Shown one piece after another: positions 36,132 through 44,392 of a stretch of DNA of 64,000 bases. Position 1 is the stretch's first letter. Every line of letters begins with the position of its first letter. The notes under the pieces are model-generated. The model was not told the DNA's origin and searched no databases. It saw nothing but the letters and a program-made list of their open reading frames with translations. The DNA comes from JAWPMT01 sp965267435 (GTDB lineage Bacteria > Bacteroidota > Bacteroidia > Cytophagales > Cyclobacteriaceae), in the NCBI GenBank assembly GCA_965267435.1, contig OZ253960.1:620001-684000 (forward strand). The letters run 5' to 3'. The translations under genes were made by a program, and so were the position numbers.

Positions 36132-37352
36132 TCAGTCCAGGGCCTTGAGAACCAGCCCCAGAAACTCGTCTATTTTGCGCCTATTGATCCATCGGGCTAC
36201 GATCACGAGGTCATTCTCCCTATCAACATAGACCATGTTGGTCCCTGCACCGATGTGTGTAAATGCCGTTTCCGGTGCACTCGGATACATTTCCTGATCC
36301 GTGTTCAGGAAGTAGTTCATGAACCCGTAGCCTTTGTTGGCAGGTCCCGGCGTTAGAGCCATTTCTATCCATTCTGGCGACAGTACTTGTTCACCAGCCC
36401 ATTGGCCATTCCTCAGTGTCAGGTAGCCCATTCGTGCCTGGTCATAAGCATTGATAAACATGCCACCACCCCAGTGTCCTCCTCCACTCACGGCTTGCAT
36501 TGGTACACCATCCATGACTATCCAGGAGTTTTCATAGCCGTGCCACCTCCATGTCTTGGAGGCACCTATCTTTTGCATATAATGCTGTTCCAGCACTTGT
36601 GGGAGAGGCTGTCGCCAGATGTTCATGATGCACAAGGCCAGTAGATTGACGCGTGTGTCATTGTACTTGTAAACAGTCCCCGGGGTGTTGCGCTCCCGGG
36701 TTGTCCACTGGTCGGCGTCGCCCCGAGGTCGGTCAGCCCAGTCAGGTTTACCCCATAGCGTTCCCTGCCAGTCGCTTGTCTGGCGCAGCAGATGGTCCCA
36801 TGTGATCGACTGGTTATGTGGCGTTTCAAAGAGAGGCAGTACATCAGGTGTGTCCCAACCATCACTTTTGTTGCCGGATGTTCCGAGTGTGAAAGGGACG
36901 ACCGGTGCCATATCTTTGTGCACAGGATCATCGAGCTTGATCCAGTCGCGGTCGTAGGCCAGCCCCACTACACTACTCAGGAAGGTTTTGGTCACGCTGA
37001 AAGTCATGTCCACGCGATCAGGATCTCCCCATTGTCCGACAATGTATCCGTCTTTGATAATAAGGCCAGTTGCAGCACCCCGGGTCTTGAATGGTCCCAC
37101 ACCATATCCGAAAGGCTCTTTACCAAACCCATTGAGGTAGTGATGCTTTTCGAGGTCCTTGTGTGATTCCGCTTCACTTGCAACCGCAAACTCGATTGCC
37201 TGTTCCAGGCTTTCAGTATTGACACCGACTTCAGCGGGCGTTTTTCGACCCCAATCGCCATAAGGGGGGTAGTAAACCTCTTGTGAGACCCCACAGAAAG
37301 CCAACAGGCTGAAAAGGAAAATCAATGTCGTTTTAGGTAGGTAGCTGCGCAT
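36132..37352 (-). CDS. Secreted class C beta-lactamase-fold serine hydrolase
   Basis: 406 residues; signal peptide ends near GVSQ. The serine beta-lactamase/DD-peptidase fold is shown by Ser119-x-x-Lys122 in FSVTKTF, Tyr-x-Asn in YKYNDTRVN, and a late HIGAGTNM block standing for the KTG motif. Length and layout match family VIII esterase/penicillin-binding-protein-like hydrolases rather than a dedicated beta-lactamase. Substrate unknown; esters or peptides are plausible. It is a single gene, with 84 bases separating it from the TPR-membrane gene upstream on the same strand. Confidence 0.9.
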   Translation of the reverse strand: MRSYLPKTTLIFLFSLLAFCGVSQEVYYPPYGDWGRKTPAEVGVNTESLEQAIEFAVASEAESHKDLEKHHYLNGFGKEPFGYGVGPFKTRGAATGLIIKDGYIVGQWGDPDRVDMTFSVTKTFLSSVVGLAYDRDWIKLDDPVHKDMAPVVPFTLGTSGNKSDGWDTPDVLPLFETPHNQSITWDHLLRQTSDWQGTLWGKPDWADRPRGDADQWTTRERNTPGTVYKYNDTRVNLLALCIMNIWRQPLPQVLEQHYMQKIGASKTWRWHGYENSWIVMDGVPMQAVSGGGHWGGGMFINAYDQARMGYLTLRNGQWAGEQVLSPEWIEMALTPGPANKGYGFMNYFLNTDQEMYPSAPETAFTHIGAGTNMVYVDRENDLVIVARWINRRKIDEFLGLVLKALD

Positions 37353-37436
37353 CGCTATGGATTTTGGGGCCGAAGTTAGCCGAATGTGGCGAGCCGCAGA
37401 AAGGGCTTGAGAGGAGTTACGTGAACGGTCGGCGAC

Positions 37437-38690
37437 CTAGCGATTGTCTCGCTTGATCATGACAAAGTTGGCGAACCATTGAAACCCAACAAATGCCAGT
37501 AGGAAGATCGTACCCAAAGGGCTGTCCAGTGTCCCGGTCATGTAGGTGTCTGCTACGGCCAGGAGCCCGACGATCCCCATGGTAAGGCAGTAGGTGGGTA
37601 GGGCATACTTCCTTTTTGTCTCCAGGAAGAGCATGCTGCAAGGAACCATCATTCCCAGCCCATAGATGGCAATGGCCAGCGCCAACACATGTGAGGTGAT
37701 GAAATAACCCACTGCGCCCCCGATACCCAGGAGTAGGAAGATTCCCACCAGGTTGGAACTCTGTTTCTCTTCTTTGCTGAGCAGGTGCTTTCCATACACG
37801 TTGAATCGCAGGAATAGATTACTCAGAGGCGTAGTGATCCAGGTGGAGAAGGCAATGATGCCCATCAGCACCAGTATGGGTTCCAGGAAGGGAGACAGCG
37901 CAGGATTTGTGTTGGAGATACCTCTGATGGCCCTGAAGATTAGATAGAAGCCAATGATCACGGCCCACTGGTACCTTTGGGTCAGGCTGGACATCCAAAA
38001 AGCATACTGCAAAAACCACCGGTAGAGGAGGTATCGTGCCTTCAATGCTTGCATCATCCCGGCCTGTGCATATTCGCTTGTGGGATCATTCCTCAGTGCC
38101 TCCTGGAAGTGCGTTAGTGCTTTGCGATGGTCGCCCTTTTCCAATTCACTCCAGCCATAATTCGCATGAGTAAATGAGTTGTTGGGATCCTCACGCAGCG
38201 CCCCCTGGATGGCGGAGATGGATTCCTCTTTTCGGTTGAGCTTTAGTAGCGCTGTGCTGCGGGCGTTGATGGCCAGCACATTGGTAGCGTCCAGTTCCAA
38301 TGACTTTTCTGAAAGGTCCAGTGCTTCCTGAAATTTCTTCCGCCGCAGCTTTATGTGCGCCCACAGTGCAAAGTACTGCGATTGACCGGGGTTGAGAGAG
38401 GCCGCGGTTTTGAGTTCCTCCTCGGCCTCATCAAGATCGTCTGATTGCAGCTTCACCTGCGCGCGAATGAAGTGCAGCTGATCCAGATCCGGGGCCATCC
38501 CTATGGCCTGATTGATATGTTGCTCTGCGGCGGTCAGGTCACCGGCGTGCACTTTGACCTCCGAGAGCATAGCCAGTATGAAGACATTGCCGGGATCCAT
38601 CGTCAGCAGCTCCTGCAGAAGCTCGCTCGCTTCGTCGTAGCGCTTCTGCTGTATGAGGATCTCCGCACGTGTCAACAACTGGTTGTTCAT
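37437..38690 (-). CDS. TPR protein with C-terminal membrane segments, partner of the AAA+ ATPase
   Basis: 417 residues from the ATG at 38690, two bases after the AAA+ gene stop; a longer frame to 38783 overlaps that gene and is rejected. At least six TPR-like repeats (about 1-215; for example YDEASELLQELLTMDPGN and HRKALTHFQEALRNDPTS) are followed by about six membrane helices (about 230-410) and a basic end (IKRDNR). With no signal peptide the TPR face is cytosolic, so it could dock the AAA+ ATPase at the inner membrane. I do not recognise a named family. Tight spacing argues that the two proteins work together. Confidence 0.85.
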   Translation of the reverse strand: MNNQLLTRAEILIQQKRYDEASELLQELLTMDPGNVFILAMLSEVKVHAGDLTAAEQHINQAIGMAPDLDQLHFIRAQVKLQSDDLDEAEEELKTAASLNPGQSQYFALWAHIKLRRKKFQEALDLSEKSLELDATNVLAINARSTALLKLNRKEESISAIQGALREDPNNSFTHANYGWSELEKGDHRKALTHFQEALRNDPTSEYAQAGMMQALKARYLLYRWFLQYAFWMSSLTQRYQWAVIIGFYLIFRAIRGISNTNPALSPFLEPILVLMGIIAFSTWITTPLSNLFLRFNVYGKHLLSKEEKQSSNLVGIFLLLGIGGAVGYFITSHVLALAIAIYGLGMMVPCSMLFLETKRKYALPTYCLTMGIVGLLAVADTYMTGTLDSPLGTIFLLAFVGFQWFANFVMIKRDNR

Positions 38691-38692
38691 GG

Positions 38693-40000
38693 CTATTTCT
38701 TGATTTTCATATAGTCCAGGATATCGTCGTAGAGGCCACCATCGTTGGCGTACAGCGCGAAATTCTTGGCAGTTGAAAACCATTCCTGAGTGGACGGCCG
38801 ATGCTTCTTAGATGCCTGTATCAGGTCTTTCGTTGTAATGGGCTTAGGGATCCCATCAGTGAAGGACTGCTCCAGTTTATCTTCAATGGCGATATCGATC
38901 ATCGCTTCCAGGTCAGCTCCAGAGTAGTCCTGGGTCTTCCGAGCCAGGGCTTCGTAGTCGACCTTTTCCAGCGGCTTACCATTGAGCTTCAGCCGTACGA
39001 TGGCCTCTCTGGCTGTCTCATCGGGAGGAGGCACGAAGATGATCCGATCAAATCGGCCCGGTCGTCGAAAAGCAGAGTCCAGGTGCCATGGCGCATTGGT
39101 GGCACCAAGCACCAAAACCCCCTCATTGTCAGCGTCTACACCATCGAGTTCCTGCAAAAACTGGTTGATTAGGTGTCTTCCACTCGATTGGCGCATGTCA
39201 CTGCGGCTGGCACCTAAGGCGTCAATCTCGTCGAAAAACAGCACGCAAGGAGCGTAATCTCTGGCTACGTCAAAGACACCATGCAAGTTCTTTTCACTGT
39301 TCCCAATCCACATGTCGAGGATATCGTTGAGCCCGATCGAGATGAAGCGAGCATTGACCTGCCCGGCCGTGGCTCTCGCGATGTACGTCTTGCCACACCC
39401 CGGAGGTCCGTAGAGCAGGATACCACCACCGGTTTTCTTGCCATACGCTTCGTACAAGTCGGGGTGGTTGAGGGGATGGATGATCTTCATTTCGATCTCC
39501 TTCTTCACACCGTCCATCCCGCCGACATCCCCAAAGTTGATCGCAGGACGTTGGATGAAGGGATTAAACCCTTCCTCCAGATTAGGCGTCTCAGGGGCGT
39601 CCACAGCCGTTCGCAGCTGCGAATCCAGTTCCAAGTCGCTAAATCCCGGATTCAATTCCAATAGCAGCTGATACATCTCGATGGCCTGATCCATCGCACC
39701 CTCCTTGACGAGGGCACGCACATAGAGTGTGCGCAATTCTACGTTGTCAGGATCCTGTTCCAGCAACTCTTCGAGGATCACATTACTAGTTCCATAGTCG
39801 CCTTTGGCATAGTAGACTTGGGCCAAGCCGTGTTTTCCTTGTTCCCCGTTGCTTCGTCTTATGACTTCCTGGTATTCAGATTCGGCTTCTTCCAGACGCT
39901 CCATTTCCCGCAGACTATCTGCCAGATGAAGCCTTAGTGGGATGTTTTCCGGGGAGAACTCGAGCGCCTCCTTGAGATTTGAGATTGATTGATTGTCCAC
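38693..40000 (-). CDS. TPR-AAA+ ATPase (CDC48/FtsH-like AAA module)
   Basis: 435 residues from a GTG at 40000. The N-terminal third is TPR-like (about 1-130; LKEALEFSPENIPLRLHLAD). The AAA module has Walker A GPPGCGKT with Lys204, Walker B LFFDEIDA with Asp257/Glu258, and the second region of homology with GATNAPWHLDSAFRRPGRFDR including arginine finger candidates. No protease or membrane segment is fused, so it is not FtsH. It should remodel or unfold protein clients delivered by TPR contacts. First gene of a two-gene operon with the TPR-membrane protein. An inverted repeat lies 35 bases upstream. Confidence 0.92.
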   Translation of the reverse strand: MDNQSISNLKEALEFSPENIPLRLHLADSLREMERLEEAESEYQEVIRRSNGEQGKHGLAQVYYAKGDYGTSNVILEELLEQDPDNVELRTLYVRALVKEGAMDQAIEMYQLLLELNPGFSDLELDSQLRTAVDAPETPNLEEGFNPFIQRPAINFGDVGGMDGVKKEIEMKIIHPLNHPDLYEAYGKKTGGGILLYGPPGCGKTYIARATAGQVNARFISIGLNDILDMWIGNSEKNLHGVFDVARDYAPCVLFFDEIDALGASRSDMRQSSGRHLINQFLQELDGVDADNEGVLVLGATNAPWHLDSAFRRPGRFDRIIFVPPPDETAREAIVRLKLNGKPLEKVDYEALARKTQDYSGADLEAMIDIAIEDKLEQSFTDGIPKPITTKDLIQASKKHRPSTQEWFSTAKNFALYANDGGLYDDILDYMKIKK

Positions 40001-40034
40001 TAAATCCTGGATTTGTGAAATTGACCTCGACTTG

Positions 40035-40055
40035 TTGTTTTGTTATGCAAAACAA
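40035..40055. repeat. 8-bp inverted repeat upstream of the AAA+ operon
   Basis: TTGTTTTG-TTATG-CAAAACAA, perfect arms with a five-base centre, 35-55 bases before the GTG at 40000. It could be an operator; the TTTG-rich arms also resemble promoter elements. Confidence 0.45.
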
Positions 40056-40353
40056 ACATGTACCAAATAAACGACTTAACAAAGCAGAAAAGTCTGACAC
40101 CCTCGAATTATCGCACTAAGGCGATTGAGACCTGCATAGACCGGCAGATATAGCGATAGTTAATGATAAGAGAGACCCGTGGCTCCCCGGCCCCTGAGTC
40201 AGTCGGTCTGTTTTGCTGGGACGGTGGCATCGGGCAACGGAAAGAAAGTGTCATTCTTGCGAGCGTGGGAAATGAGTAGTCCAAAGTTAAGGTTAATGCG
40301 ATGCAGGAATCTGGCTTTTTCTCAATGAGCACATACTAACCGCAGTCAGTAAG

Positions 40354-40412
40354 ATCCCGGTATTCGCTCAAGGATGACTCAATGGTTCCTGGCAGCCATG
40401 CGAAACCGGGAT
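40354..40412. repeat. REP-like palindromic element
   Basis: Left arm ATCCCGGTATTCGC (40354-40367) pairs with right arm GCGAAACCGGGAT (40400-40412) except for one bulged base, across a 32-base centre. The right arm runs into GGATGACGACGG (40409-40420), which also abuts the right arm of the larger inverted-repeat element at 47680-47873. Its form resembles short intergenic palindromes dispersed in many bacterial genomes. Confidence 0.6.
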
Positions 40413-40498
40413 GACGACGGTGAAGCCTGTAAGCCTGATTACTAAGCCACATACCCCAATTCTTGTTATGTTTGACCTCGCCGAAAAACGACCTGACG

Positions 40499-41419
40499 AT
40501 GCGATGCTTGCTATTTTGTTTGCTGCCCATTCTAACCTTCGCAGCCACCGCTCAGCGTGACTTCTCTGACTCAGACATCACCAAAGTGGTTTTGCTGGGT
40601 ACAGGCACTCCGAATCCCGACCCTGATCGCTCCGGACCTTCTGTGGCCATCGTCGTGAATGACATCCCCTATTTGGTGGACTTTGGGCCGGGCGTCGTGC
40701 GCCAGGCCGCGGCCATGTCACCCAGGTACGGGGGGCCCATTGAAGGGCTGGCGATTGACCGTCTGAGACACGCCTTCTTGACTCATCTTCATTCAGACCA
40801 CACTACTGGATTTGCGGATCTCATTTTGGCGCCATGGGTAGAGGGTAGGGACGAGCCACTCCATGTTTATGGGCCTGAGGGGATCACAAAAATGTCCAAG
40901 CATCTGATCGAAGCGTATGATGTGGACATCAAATACCGACTATATAGCACACAGCCAGCCAATGATCGTGGATGGAGAGTGGCAAGCCACGAGATCACAG
41001 GGGAAGGATTGATCTACGAAGATGAGCAGGTGAAGGTAGAAGCGTTCCCCGTTCCTCATGGTAGCTGGCCCAATGCATGGGGTTACCGATTTACGACGCC
41101 CGACAAAGTAGTTGTTGTCTCAGGTGATACGACCCCTTCCGACAAGCTGAAAGAATATGCCAAAGGCTGCGATATCCTGGTACATGAAGTATACTCTACG
41201 GAAAAGTTTCAGGAGCGACCACCATTCTGGCAAACCTACCATTCCGAGAATCATACTTCCACGCATGAGCTAGCCGAAATTGCCGAAGAAACACAGCCCG
41301 GAGTGCTGGTTCTTTACCACATCTTGTTTTGGGGTGCGTCTGAAGAAGAGCTGGCAGCGGAGTTCGAAGGACGCTACCAAGGCAAGGTGATCGTCGGCCG
41401 GGACCTGGATATGTATTGA
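40499..41419 (+). CDS. Secreted metallo-beta-lactamase-fold hydrolase (RNase Z/arylsulfatase-like subgroup)
   Basis: 306 residues from the ATG at 40499, which begins a signal peptide ending near ATAQ; a TTG at 40463 is rejected. Metal motif THLHSDHTTG (HxHxDH) with LLGTGTPNPD before it, VSGDT in the middle and a late LYHILFWG supplying the last histidine. The order resembles tRNase Z and AtsA-type MBL enzymes, but the export signal rules out tRNA processing. Substrate unknown. It is a single gene, convergent with the SRPBCC gene. Confidence 0.9.
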   Translation: MRCLLFCLLPILTFAATAQRDFSDSDITKVVLLGTGTPNPDPDRSGPSVAIVVNDIPYLVDFGPGVVRQAAAMSPRYGGPIEGLAIDRLRHAFLTHLHSDHTTGFADLILAPWVEGRDEPLHVYGPEGITKMSKHLIEAYDVDIKYRLYSTQPANDRGWRVASHEITGEGLIYEDEQVKVEAFPVPHGSWPNAWGYRFTTPDKVVVVSGDTTPSDKLKEYAKGCDILVHEVYSTEKFQERPPFWQTYHSENHTSTHELAEIAEETQPGVLVLYHILFWGASEEELAAEFEGRYQGKVIVGRDLDMY

Positions 41420-41465
41420 ACCCTCAACCATTCCACTCCGTGGCCTGTGCGCCACATGTCACTAT

Positions 41466-41930
41466 CTATTCGACCAGCTGTACCAAATACTTGTTCAAGC
41501 CCTCAAACACCGAGCCCCATCCATTGTAGAAGCCCATATCTTCCTGTTGCTTGCAGTACTCTTCCGTGGGATGAATGACCTTGAAGACGAAGTGGGTCTT
41601 TTCGCCGTTCTCGCTAAAGGACGCTACCAGCGTCACTCCCTCCGTCATCGGGATGAAGTTGGCGGAGGTTTCGATCAGCTCTGGCTTCACGATCTTTGAG
41701 TACGTGCCATAGCTGATAAAGTCCTGCCCATTCGGCATTTTCATTGTGAATTTCCAATCACCGCCTTCCTCGAAGTCGTGTGTTTCTATTTGGGTCTGCA
41801 TACCTGCAGGGCCCCACCAGTTGGCGATATGCTCGGGTTGTGTCCAGGCTTCCCATACCAAATCGCGAGGGGCGTCAAAAGATCGCTCAAGGGTGAGCGT
41901 ACGTTTTTCGATGGCTGCTACTTCACTCAT
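41466..41930 (-). CDS. SRPBCC/AHSA1-type START-like protein
   Basis: 154 residues, cytosolic. Opening LERSFDAPRDLVWEAWTQPEHIANWWGP is the hallmark of AHSA1-like SRPBCC proteins, followed by EEGGDWKFTM and a closing helix GSVFEGLNKYLVQL. The fold has a deep hydrophobic pocket for small ligands. Its ATG overlaps the ArsR gene by eight bases. ArsR-SRPBCC pairs are widespread; the second protein is thought to bind a ligand or assist the response, but no function is proven here. Confidence 0.93.
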   Translation of the reverse strand: MSEVAAIEKRTLTLERSFDAPRDLVWEAWTQPEHIANWWGPAGMQTQIETHDFEEGGDWKFTMKMPNGQDFISYGTYSKIVKPELIETSANFIPMTEGVTLVASFSENGEKTHFVFKVIHPTEEYCKQQEDMGFYNGWGSVFEGLNKYLVQLVE

Positions 41931-42252
41931 TATTCCTATTCTTTAGTTTCAATTCATTTAGGTACGTTTCGAAACTGTCAAGTTTCTGTTCCCATAGCTG
42001 GCGGTGCTGGCTTACCCAGCTGGATACCTTACTCAATTCATCCGGGATGATCACACAGTGCCGCTCCCGCCCGTAGGGTACCATTCGCACAAGTCCGCAC
42101 TCATTGAGAATTTTTATGTGCTTCGATATCGCGGGCCTACTTATCTCAAATTCCTCGGCGACCTCATTCACCGTACGAGGGGACTCTGCGAGCAAATCAA
42201 TAATGTCCCGCCTCACCGGATCGGCGATAGCCTGATAAACGTCTCTACGCAT
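41923..42252 (-). CDS. ArsR-family winged-helix repressor
   Basis: 109 residues. Winged-helix pattern: DPVRRDIIDLLAESPRTVNEVAEEFEISRPAISKHIKILNECGLV, with recognition helix ISRPAISKHIKIL. The metal-binding ELCVC motif of classical ArsR/SmtB sensors is absent, so the signal is not an arsenic-type ion; it fits the SdpR-like subgroup paired with SRPBCC proteins. Two palindromic operators lie directly upstream around its own promoter, which indicates autorepression. The divergent gene is an azoreductase 188 bases away. Confidence 0.95.
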   Translation of the reverse strand: MRRDVYQAIADPVRRDIIDLLAESPRTVNEVAEEFEISRPAISKHIKILNECGLVRMVPYGRERHCVIIPDELSKVSSWVSQHRQLWEQKLDSFETYLNELKLKNRNNE

Positions 42253-42256
42253 TCAT

Positions 42257-42272
42257 GTAACCGTTCGGTTAC
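42257..42272. promoter_or_regulatory. ArsR operator 1
   Basis: GTAACCG-TT-CGGTTAC, 7-bp perfect arms, five bases before the ArsR start codon and touching the -7 box. With operator 2 it forms a pair whose centres are 26 bases apart. Confidence 0.75.
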
Positions 42273-42302
42273 AAGTATATACGTAACTGATTAGTTACGC
42301 AA
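42272..42302 (-). promoter_or_regulatory. Promoter of the arsR-SRPBCC operon
   Basis: The minus strand has TTG (42302-42300), a 20-base spacer holding operator 2, and TATACTTG (42279-42272), one base off TAnnTTTG. Operator 1 covers the expected start point. Repressor binding would block polymerase directly. Confidence 0.6.
42283..42298. promoter_or_regulatory. ArsR operator 2
   Basis: GTAACT-GATT-AGTTAC, 6-bp perfect arms sharing the GTAAC half-site with operator 1. It fills the spacer between the -33 and -7 elements of the arsR promoter. A lone half-site GTAACC is at 42414-42419 near the azoreductase promoter. Confidence 0.75.
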
Positions 42303-42395
42303 ATTTCGCAGGTAGTTTTTGGACACTTTCTGACTTTAGAGTAGTGTGCATGGAGGGTTAGCCGGCACTTGCTAGGATCGTGGGCAACGAATTCA

Positions 42396-42403
42396 TATAT
42401 TTG
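42396..42403 (+). promoter_or_regulatory. -7 box of azoR
   Basis: TATATTTG, perfect TAnnTTTG match, 37 bases before the ATG at 42441. The nearest TTG upstream (42369) has a 24-base spacing, a little long. Confidence 0.42.
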
Positions 42404-42440
42404 ATTTACACAAGTAACCTGTATTTAACCATACTACTGA

Positions 42441-43064
42441 ATGAAATTACTACACATCGTCGCCACTTCTCGAGGTGAGAAGTCAAGGACACTTCGGGTG
42501 TCCATGCAATTGCTCAAGTCGTTGCAGGCCAAGAATCCGTCGCTCGAAGTCGAGACCCTCAACTTGTATGAGACTGATCTTCCGGAAGTTCGGGAATACG
42601 CTGTTGAGAATAAGACCTTTCCCGCCGCAGGACCAAAAGGGGAAGCAGATGCCACCTGGTCGCGCATTGAGGCCATGGCGCAGAACTTTGCTGCTGCGGA
42701 CGCTTATCTCATTACAAGCCCCATGTGGAACTTCTCAGTACCCTACAAACTGAAGCACTACATTGATGTGATCGTGCAGGCTGGCATTCTCTTCAAGTTC
42801 ACTGAAACTGGAGCTGAAGGCCTTCTACAAGGCAAGAAGATATTTTGTGTGACCTCTCGGGGCAGTGACTACAGCCCCGGTACGGACTTCCATGCTTACG
42901 ATCGTCAGGAGCCCTACCTAAAGACCATTTTTGGCTTTTGTGGTATTTATGATATCCAGTTTGTGCATGCGCAACCCATGGATTATACCCCTGAGATCAC
43001 CGAAGCGAAATTGCAGGAGGCCAATGCCGAAGCCATCAAACTGGCAGAAAGTACAGTCCTCTAA
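42441..43064 (+). CDS. azoR: FMN-dependent NADH azoreductase (flavodoxin-like fold)
   Basis: 207 residues. FMN-site patterns of the AzoR family: SRGEKSRTLRVS for the phosphate loop, SPMWNFSVPYKLKHYIDVI for the isoalloxazine contact, and VTSRGSDY near residue 138. The enzyme reduces azo dyes and quinones by two-electron transfer from NADH, usually as protection against electrophiles. Divergent from arsR; the shared region has ArsR-type operators and a half-site near the azoR promoter, so joint control is possible but unproven. Full length for the family. Confidence 0.94.
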   Translation: MKLLHIVATSRGEKSRTLRVSMQLLKSLQAKNPSLEVETLNLYETDLPEVREYAVENKTFPAAGPKGEADATWSRIEAMAQNFAAADAYLITSPMWNFSVPYKLKHYIDVIVQAGILFKFTETGAEGLLQGKKIFCVTSRGSDYSPGTDFHAYDRQEPYLKTIFGFCGIYDIQFVHAQPMDYTPEITEAKLQEANAEAIKLAESTVL

Positions 43065-43076
43065 AATGATTTTTGT

Positions 43077-43102
43077 GGAGGGACGGGCACTACCGTTCCT
43101 CC
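43077..43102. terminator. Hairpin between convergent azoR and FG-GAP genes
   Basis: 10-bp stem GGAGGGACGG / CCGTTCCTCC (one G-U pair) with a six-base loop, in the 44-base gap between two convergent stops. No long U-tract on either side. Likely ends both transcripts. Confidence 0.5.
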
Positions 43103-43108
43103 CCATCC

Positions 43109-44299
43109 TTATTCTGTCAGCGTAAAGTTGCCATTTCCATCGTTGATATAACTCCACGGGAAGGACAGGTCGTCCGGGAGAAAGTCGATATCCCCATCAT
43201 TGTCAATGTCCTGGACTCGCATCCAGGGGAACCAGCTACCCGAAGGATCTCCGGACACATCGATTTGAGTAGTCGCATCTAAGAACTGGCGATTCTCTTG
43301 TAAGAGCAACTGCACCTGGCGCCCAACGTAGAAGTTGGCACCACTTCCGGTTCTGTTGACAACCAAATCCAGATCCCCATCGCCGTCGAAGTCGGCCGCG
43401 TCAAAATCCAGCACTGTTCCATAGTTCGTAAAAGGGGGTATGATGGTGCTATTGGCCATTCCATAGGAGCCTGTACTATTGCCCCAGTAAATCATTGTGC
43501 TTTGGCCGGCCTGGTCATCCTCGCCCGCAAGAAGATCGACAAATCCATCTTCATCCACATCAATAAGCTCTGCCGTGAAGATTGCCTGCATACTGCCATC
43601 ATAGCGATCTGTCACCATTTCGAAGTTGCCTCGGCCGTCATTGATGTAAAAGAAGGGGTCGTTGCCCCCGACAAATACATCCATATCACCATCGTTGTCA
43701 ATGTCGGCAGCAGCACCTCCATGATGAAACCCCGTCTGATCTGTGAGTTTTGTCCAGGAGAAAGTACCCCGGGTGTCTTGCATGATGAGTTTGGGATTGC
43801 TCCCCGGGAACGGGTGAGCATCAAAACCATGATCAAAGACGAAGATATCGTCGAGCCCGTTGTTGTCGAAATCAGCAACCACCGACTTCCTGGCATGCGT
43901 GGCAGGCGGCATGTTACCGCCGAAAGGCGCTGTAGTCTGTGTGAAGGTGCCATCGCCGTTGTTCAAGGCCAAAATACAATCGACCTCGCCCTCCAGCAGG
44001 TACTCACCAGTCGCCATGAAAATGTCAGTAAGCCCATCGTGGTCGGCGTCGATGTAGGCGATAGCATCCCTCAGGTCTCCATTGCCTGGACCTCCAGACG
44101 TGGCCCAAAAGTACTCCACCCGTATATCGACGTTGCTTTGATTCGTGAAGGAGGTGCCGGCATTGGCATTGGTGGCAGGTCCTATGTTGAGGTTAACAGT
44201 ATCAGCCAACCCATCATCGTCACCAGAACAGGAAATAAGGACTAATAGTGATCCCAGGGCACAGAATGCCAGTGCGGTTTTTGTCATATGCTGGAGCAT
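43109..44299 (-). CDS. FG-GAP/VCBS-repeat lipoprotein
   Basis: 396 residues; ATGs at 44299 and 44287 are both possible. Lipobox LVLISC followed by SGDDDG predicts a lipoprotein; an acidic stretch after the cysteine is a surface-export signal in some Bacteroidota. The body is a beta-propeller of FG-GAP repeats with calcium-type loops, such as DADHDGLTD, DFDNNGLDD, DIDNDGDMD, DVDEDGFVD, DFDGDGDLD and DIDNDGDID. No catalytic motif. Probably a surface binding or adhesion protein. A strong promoter lies just upstream. Confidence 0.9.
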   Translation of the reverse strand: MLQHMTKTALAFCALGSLLVLISCSGDDDGLADTVNLNIGPATNANAGTSFTNQSNVDIRVEYFWATSGGPGNGDLRDAIAYIDADHDGLTDIFMATGEYLLEGEVDCILALNNGDGTFTQTTAPFGGNMPPATHARKSVVADFDNNGLDDIFVFDHGFDAHPFPGSNPKLIMQDTRGTFSWTKLTDQTGFHHGGAAADIDNDGDMDVFVGGNDPFFYINDGRGNFEMVTDRYDGSMQAIFTAELIDVDEDGFVDLLAGEDDQAGQSTMIYWGNSTGSYGMANSTIIPPFTNYGTVLDFDAADFDGDGDLDLVVNRTGSGANFYVGRQVQLLLQENRQFLDATTQIDVSGDPSGSWFPWMRVQDIDNDGDIDFLPDDLSFPWSYINDGNGNFTLTE

Positions 44300-44331
44300 G
44301 TCTAAAAGCTTCTGTTGATAAATAAGAAGGT

Positions 44332-44361
44332 GAAATATAACGTTTATACCGGATTTGTCAA
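44332..44361 (-). promoter_or_regulatory. Promoter of the FG-GAP lipoprotein gene
   Basis: The minus strand has TTG (44361-44359), a 19-base spacer and TATATTTC (44339-44332), one base off TAnnTTTG. Spacing is the same as in the htrA promoter. Leader is about 30 bases. Confidence 0.52.
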
Positions 44362-44392
44362 TTGCCCTTGGTCATTTCAAGGCTGGAGGAGG

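Larger units (their letters stand above)
40001..40498. other. 498-base gene-free region between the AAA+ operon and a divergent MBL-fold gene
   Basis: No convincing gene: short frames on both strands lack start context or family pattern. It holds an AT-rich dyad near the AAA+ gene (40035-40055) and a REP-like palindrome (40354-40412). Promoters for both flanking genes must lie here, but no full TTG/TAnnTTTG pair stands out. Confidence 0.6.

Noticed and set aside
40336..40548. 70-codon minus-strand frame in the gene-free region
   Set aside because: Crosses the palindrome at 40354-40412 and the 5' end of the MBL gene; no start context or family pattern.
41441..41456. GTGGC-CTGTGC-GCCAC hairpin between convergent MBL and SRPBCC genes
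   Set aside because: Five-base stem only and no U-tract; could be chance.
43502..44245. 247-codon plus-strand frame
   Set aside because: Antisense to the FG-GAP repeats; its length comes from the repetitive Asp/Gly codons on the other strand.
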